From: Gammaproteobacteria bacterium
Lineage (GTDB): Bacteria; Pseudomonadota; Gammaproteobacteria; SZUA-229
Reading direction: 5' to 3'
Assembly: GCA_026197015.1 (NCBI GenBank)
Contig: JAPHRB010000129.1
Coordinates: 1 to 14,662 of the forward strand
Length of the DNA: 14,662 nucleotides
Shown here: positions 12,561 to 14,662 of the stretch, piece by piece
How positions within the stretch are numbered: position 1 is the first letter of the stretch
Layout: each line of letters begins with the position of its first letter
The notes under the pieces: model-generated
What the model was told of the DNA's origin: nothing
Seen by the model: only the letters and a program-made list of their open reading frames with translations
Databases searched by the model: none
Position numbers and translations under genes: made by a program

Positions 12561-14219
12561 CTATTCATTTACGGGTTTCACCGAGTTTGGAACCACCTCG
12601 GCATTAAAATTTTCTTTGAGTGCCTGCACCATAGGGTCATGCTGAATTGAATCTTCAGCCATCTGTTGCCGTTCAGCAGTATTACGAGCCGTGGTTTTTG
12701 CAGGTGATTCAACCTGCTGGTTTCCCAGCTCAATATGTAATTTTAATTTTTGCTGAAGACTGGTACACAGCGCTTCTTCAAGTTTTTTCTGCATTGCAGG
12801 GTTTAATAACTGCTGATTTTCCTTATTCAAAACAAGTTTTACTTCTGAAGACGATTTTTCCTGCAATGTACAGTTTACCGCCAGCTGCTTCACCATGCCA
12901 CGTAAGTTAAGCGCTTCAACCAGACCGGCCCAGTTACCATCAAACTGAATAACTGCCGCAGGTTCTTCAACTGCTGGCGTTGAAGCCGCCACTGAAACCG
13001 CAGGTGATGGCGCTGCGACAGAGTTTGTAGTGGCAGCTTGCACCGCTTTCACGGGTGCGGCATTAGTCACAGCTGCCGCAGGCGCATTTGTTACCTGCGA
13101 AATCACGGCTGGCGGTCTGGTTTCACGGCCTTCTAATGACGGTTTAAATGCCAGCATTCTAAGCAACGCCATTTCTAGCCCTGCTCTTGGGTCAGGCGCT
13201 AAAGGCAAATCCCTACGCCCGATTAAACCAACCTGATAATAAAGCTGTATATCTTCAGAGGTAAGCTGTGTTGCCAGCTGCTGCAAAGCCTCTCGATCAA
13301 CCAGGTTTTCATCCACTGCATCCGGGACTTTTTGAGCCAGAGCCATCTGGTGCAACATGGCTAATAATTCAGCTAATACACTGGCATAATCCGGGCTCAA
13401 ATCAGATAACTCGTCGACATGTTTCATCATTAAAGAAGCGTCATTGGCAACCAGTGCTTTAAGAATATGCATTACCCGATCGCGGGAAACAGTACCCAAC
13501 ATGGCCTGTACTTCAGTCTGCTCAAGCTTTCCACCACCAAAGGCAATTGCCTGATCTAATAAACTTAATGCATCACGCATTGAGCCGTCTGCACCATGAG
13601 CTAAAAGGCGAATGGACGGGTCATCAAACTCAACCTGCTCCTGCTGCAATATGTGTTTAAGATGCCCATCAATAAGCGGGATAGGCATACGTTTTAAATT
13701 AAACTGTAAACAGCGAGATAATATTGTCACCGGTAATTTCTGCGGATCGGTTGTCGCCAGTAAAAACTTAACATGCGGTGGCGGCTCTTCTAATGTTTTC
13801 AACAGGGCATTAAAACTATGCCCGGATAACATGTGCACCTCATCTATCAGGTATACCTTGAAACGCCCATGGGTAGGTGCATATTGCACATTATCCAAAA
13901 GCTCACGGGTATCTTCAACCTTGGTGCGTGACGCTGCATCAACCTCAATTAAATCAATGAAACGCCCATCAGATATATCTTTACAGGCCCCACACTCACC
14001 ACAGGGTTTAGAGGTAATGCCAGTTTCACAGTTAAGTGATTTAGCAAAAATTCGGGCTATGGTGGTTTTGCCCACCCCCCGGGTGCCCGTGAATAAATAG
14101 GCATGGTGCAGGCGGTCTTCATCCAGAGCATTAATCAGAGCGCGAAGAATATGCTCCTGACCGACCATTTCAGTAAAATTGCCGGGACGCCATTTGCGTG
14201 CAAGTACCTGATAGCTCAT
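12561..14219 (-). CDS. dnaX: DNA polymerase III subunit tau (DnaX)
   Basis: 552 residues. Tau is the AAA+ motor of the clamp loader and links core polymerases and helicase at the fork. Walker A GTRGVGKT (45-52), Zn cysteines 64, 73, 76 and 79, Walker B DEVH (126-129) and the SRC arginine finger (168-170) are all present. The clamp-loader domains end near 370. An Ala/Val/Pro-rich linker follows (about 375-425), then the C-terminal tau domain, which would bind the polymerase alpha subunit and DnaB. The E. coli-type A AAA AAG slippery site was not found after domain III, so a gamma form by frameshift is not supported. The ATG at 14219 has no clear Shine-Dalgarno. It lies downstream of ffs, as in many bacteria, and ybaB follows after 24 nt. 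Confidence 0.98.
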   Translation of the reverse strand: MSYQVLARKWRPGNFTEMVGQEHILRALINALDEDRLHHAYLFTGTRGVGKTTIARIFAKSLNCETGITSKPCGECGACKDISDGRFIDLIEVDAASRTKVEDTRELLDNVQYAPTHGRFKVYLIDEVHMLSGHSFNALLKTLEEPPPHVKFLLATTDPQKLPVTILSRCLQFNLKRMPIPLIDGHLKHILQQEQVEFDDPSIRLLAHGADGSMRDALSLLDQAIAFGGGKLEQTEVQAMLGTVSRDRVMHILKALVANDASLMMKHVDELSDLSPDYASVLAELLAMLHQMALAQKVPDAVDENLVDREALQQLATQLTSEDIQLYYQVGLIGRRDLPLAPDPRAGLEMALLRMLAFKPSLEGRETRPPAVISQVTNAPAAAVTNAAPVKAVQAATTNSVAAPSPAVSVAASTPAVEEPAAVIQFDGNWAGLVEALNLRGMVKQLAVNCTLQEKSSSEVKLVLNKENQQLLNPAMQKKLEEALCTSLQQKLKLHIELGNQQVESPAKTTARNTAERQQMAEDSIQHDPMVQALKENFNAEVVPNSVKPVNE

Positions 14220-14410
14220 GAATTATTGCTGTTTTGGGTTATGAAAATCGACGCTAAGTTTAACATGGTGTGAAGAAAAGTTGTTAGGGAATATCAAATA
14301 CAACTCAGCCGGGAAAACGATGTTTGTTTTAACGAGTTTATGCTTTGAATCTTTTAAAAACGAGAGCTCAGCGAAGCGATAGCGAAAAGCACAACAAAAC
14401 TTTACCGAAC
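14220..14410 (-). other. dnaX upstream region without a recognised signal
   Basis: No coding frame and no convincing sigma70 promoter pair were found here, although a dnaX promoter is expected because the ffs transcript should end at its T tract (14533-14543). The rest of the ffs-dnaX gap is taken by copy 2 of the long-hairpin element. Confidence 0.4.
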
Positions 14411-14539
14411 CTTTTAATTTTTCAGATTGCCTCTAGAAGGTTTCAGATTGAGGCGAAAAATGTGAGCTTACACGGCTAAGTGATCATTTTTTAACGAAGA
14501 GCTGGAGCCTTCTAGAGGTAAGCTGGGAAATTAAAAAAG
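14411..14539. repeat. Long-hairpin repeat element, copy 2
   Basis: The 97-nt unit 14427-14523 aligns without gaps to 5330-5426. The arms CCTCTAGAAGG (14430-14440) and CCTTCTAGAGG (14508-14518) pair perfectly although they differ from the arms of copy 1 at four neighbouring base pairs. Pairing goes on outward, with wobble pairs, between CTTTTAATTTTTCAG (14411-14425) and CTGGGAAATTAAAAAAG (14523-14539). The outer right arm runs into the T tract of ffs. Confidence 0.85.
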
Positions 14540-14543
14540 AAAA
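14533..14543 (-). terminator. T tract ending ffs
   Basis: TTTTCTTTTTT on the minus strand directly follows the 3' arm of the SRP RNA, whose closing helix can act as the terminator stem. The tract is shared with the outer arm of the neighbouring hairpin element. Confidence 0.65.
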
Positions 14544-14655
14544 GCAACTTGCACCAGCCACACCCCGGCGCCCAATGTCACCACTACCGTTGCTTCCTTC
14601 CGGACCTGGCGGAGTTTGCGGCCGCCCGTTGCACGGCGCCCGGAGCCTGACAACT
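14544..14655 (-). ncRNA. ffs: Small signal recognition particle RNA (4.5S type)
   Basis: The minus strand carries the SRP domain IV core: AGGTCCGGAAGGAAGCA with the GGAA tetraloop (near 14591-14608), the binding site for Ffh. The 3' part GGGGTGTGGCTGG and the 5' part CAGGCTCCGGGCGCC provide the arms of the single long helix of the short bacterial form, about 110 nt. With Ffh and FtsY it targets nascent inner-membrane proteins. The core is unmistakable; the exact ends are estimated from the helix and the following T tract, and the 5' end lies only a few bases from the window edge, so the promoter is outside. It lies upstream of dnaX, as in many bacteria. Confidence 0.93.
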
Positions 14656-14662
14656 CCCTATC

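Noticed and set aside
13612..14100. 162-codon plus-strand frame opposite dnaX
   Set aside because: It is antisense to the most conserved part of dnaX and has no protein-like features; the openness follows from dnaX codon use.

Overview
The window is a chromosomal, housekeeping stretch of a gammaproteobacterium of moderately low G+C. Every gene I can support lies on the minus strand, so transcription runs from high to low coordinates. The gene order and the protein sequences (for example a DnaX with cysteines 64/73/76/79, an IHF-alpha with Pro65 and a ThrS with the usual Zn ligands) fit Gammaproteobacteria. The genus cannot be told from the sequence.

Layout in transcription order. (1) 14655-11490: small SRP RNA (ffs), then dnaX, ybaB and recR, the replication/recombination cluster found in many bacteria. 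(2) 11407-10468: an unrecognised Gln-rich hypothetical gene and a HinT-type HIT hydrolase. (3) 10254-9278: tRNA-Val(GAC) behind a plausible promoter, then a membrane-anchored SH3/coiled-coil protein of the YgiM type. (4) 8711-933: thrS - infC - rpmI - rplT - pheS - pheT - ihfA - merR-like gene, the classic translation operon extended by a MerR-family regulator. A rho-independent terminator after rplT separates the ribosomal half from pheST. (5) 662-101: a small predicted exported protein of unknown function, then tRNA-Pro(GGG) with a strong terminator.

The translation genes work together. ThrS, PheS and PheT charge tRNA, IF3 controls start-codon choice, and L35 and L20 belong to the 50S subunit. 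The infC frame has no ATG/GTG/TTG at the position of the IF3 N-terminus. An AUC codon 8 nt after a GGAGG Shine-Dalgarno, 3 nt past the thrS stop, is the only start that gives a full-length IF3.

The most unusual content is between the genes. A 97-nt element occurs twice, between rplT and pheS and between ffs and dnaX. Its core is conserved and its hairpin arms differ in sequence but change in a compensatory way. A second small palindrome family (rc CGTCATTC...GAATCCAG) occurs about five times, and a third imperfect palindrome of about 93 nt separates infC from rpmI. No CRISPR array, insertion sequence, phage gene or defence gene was seen.
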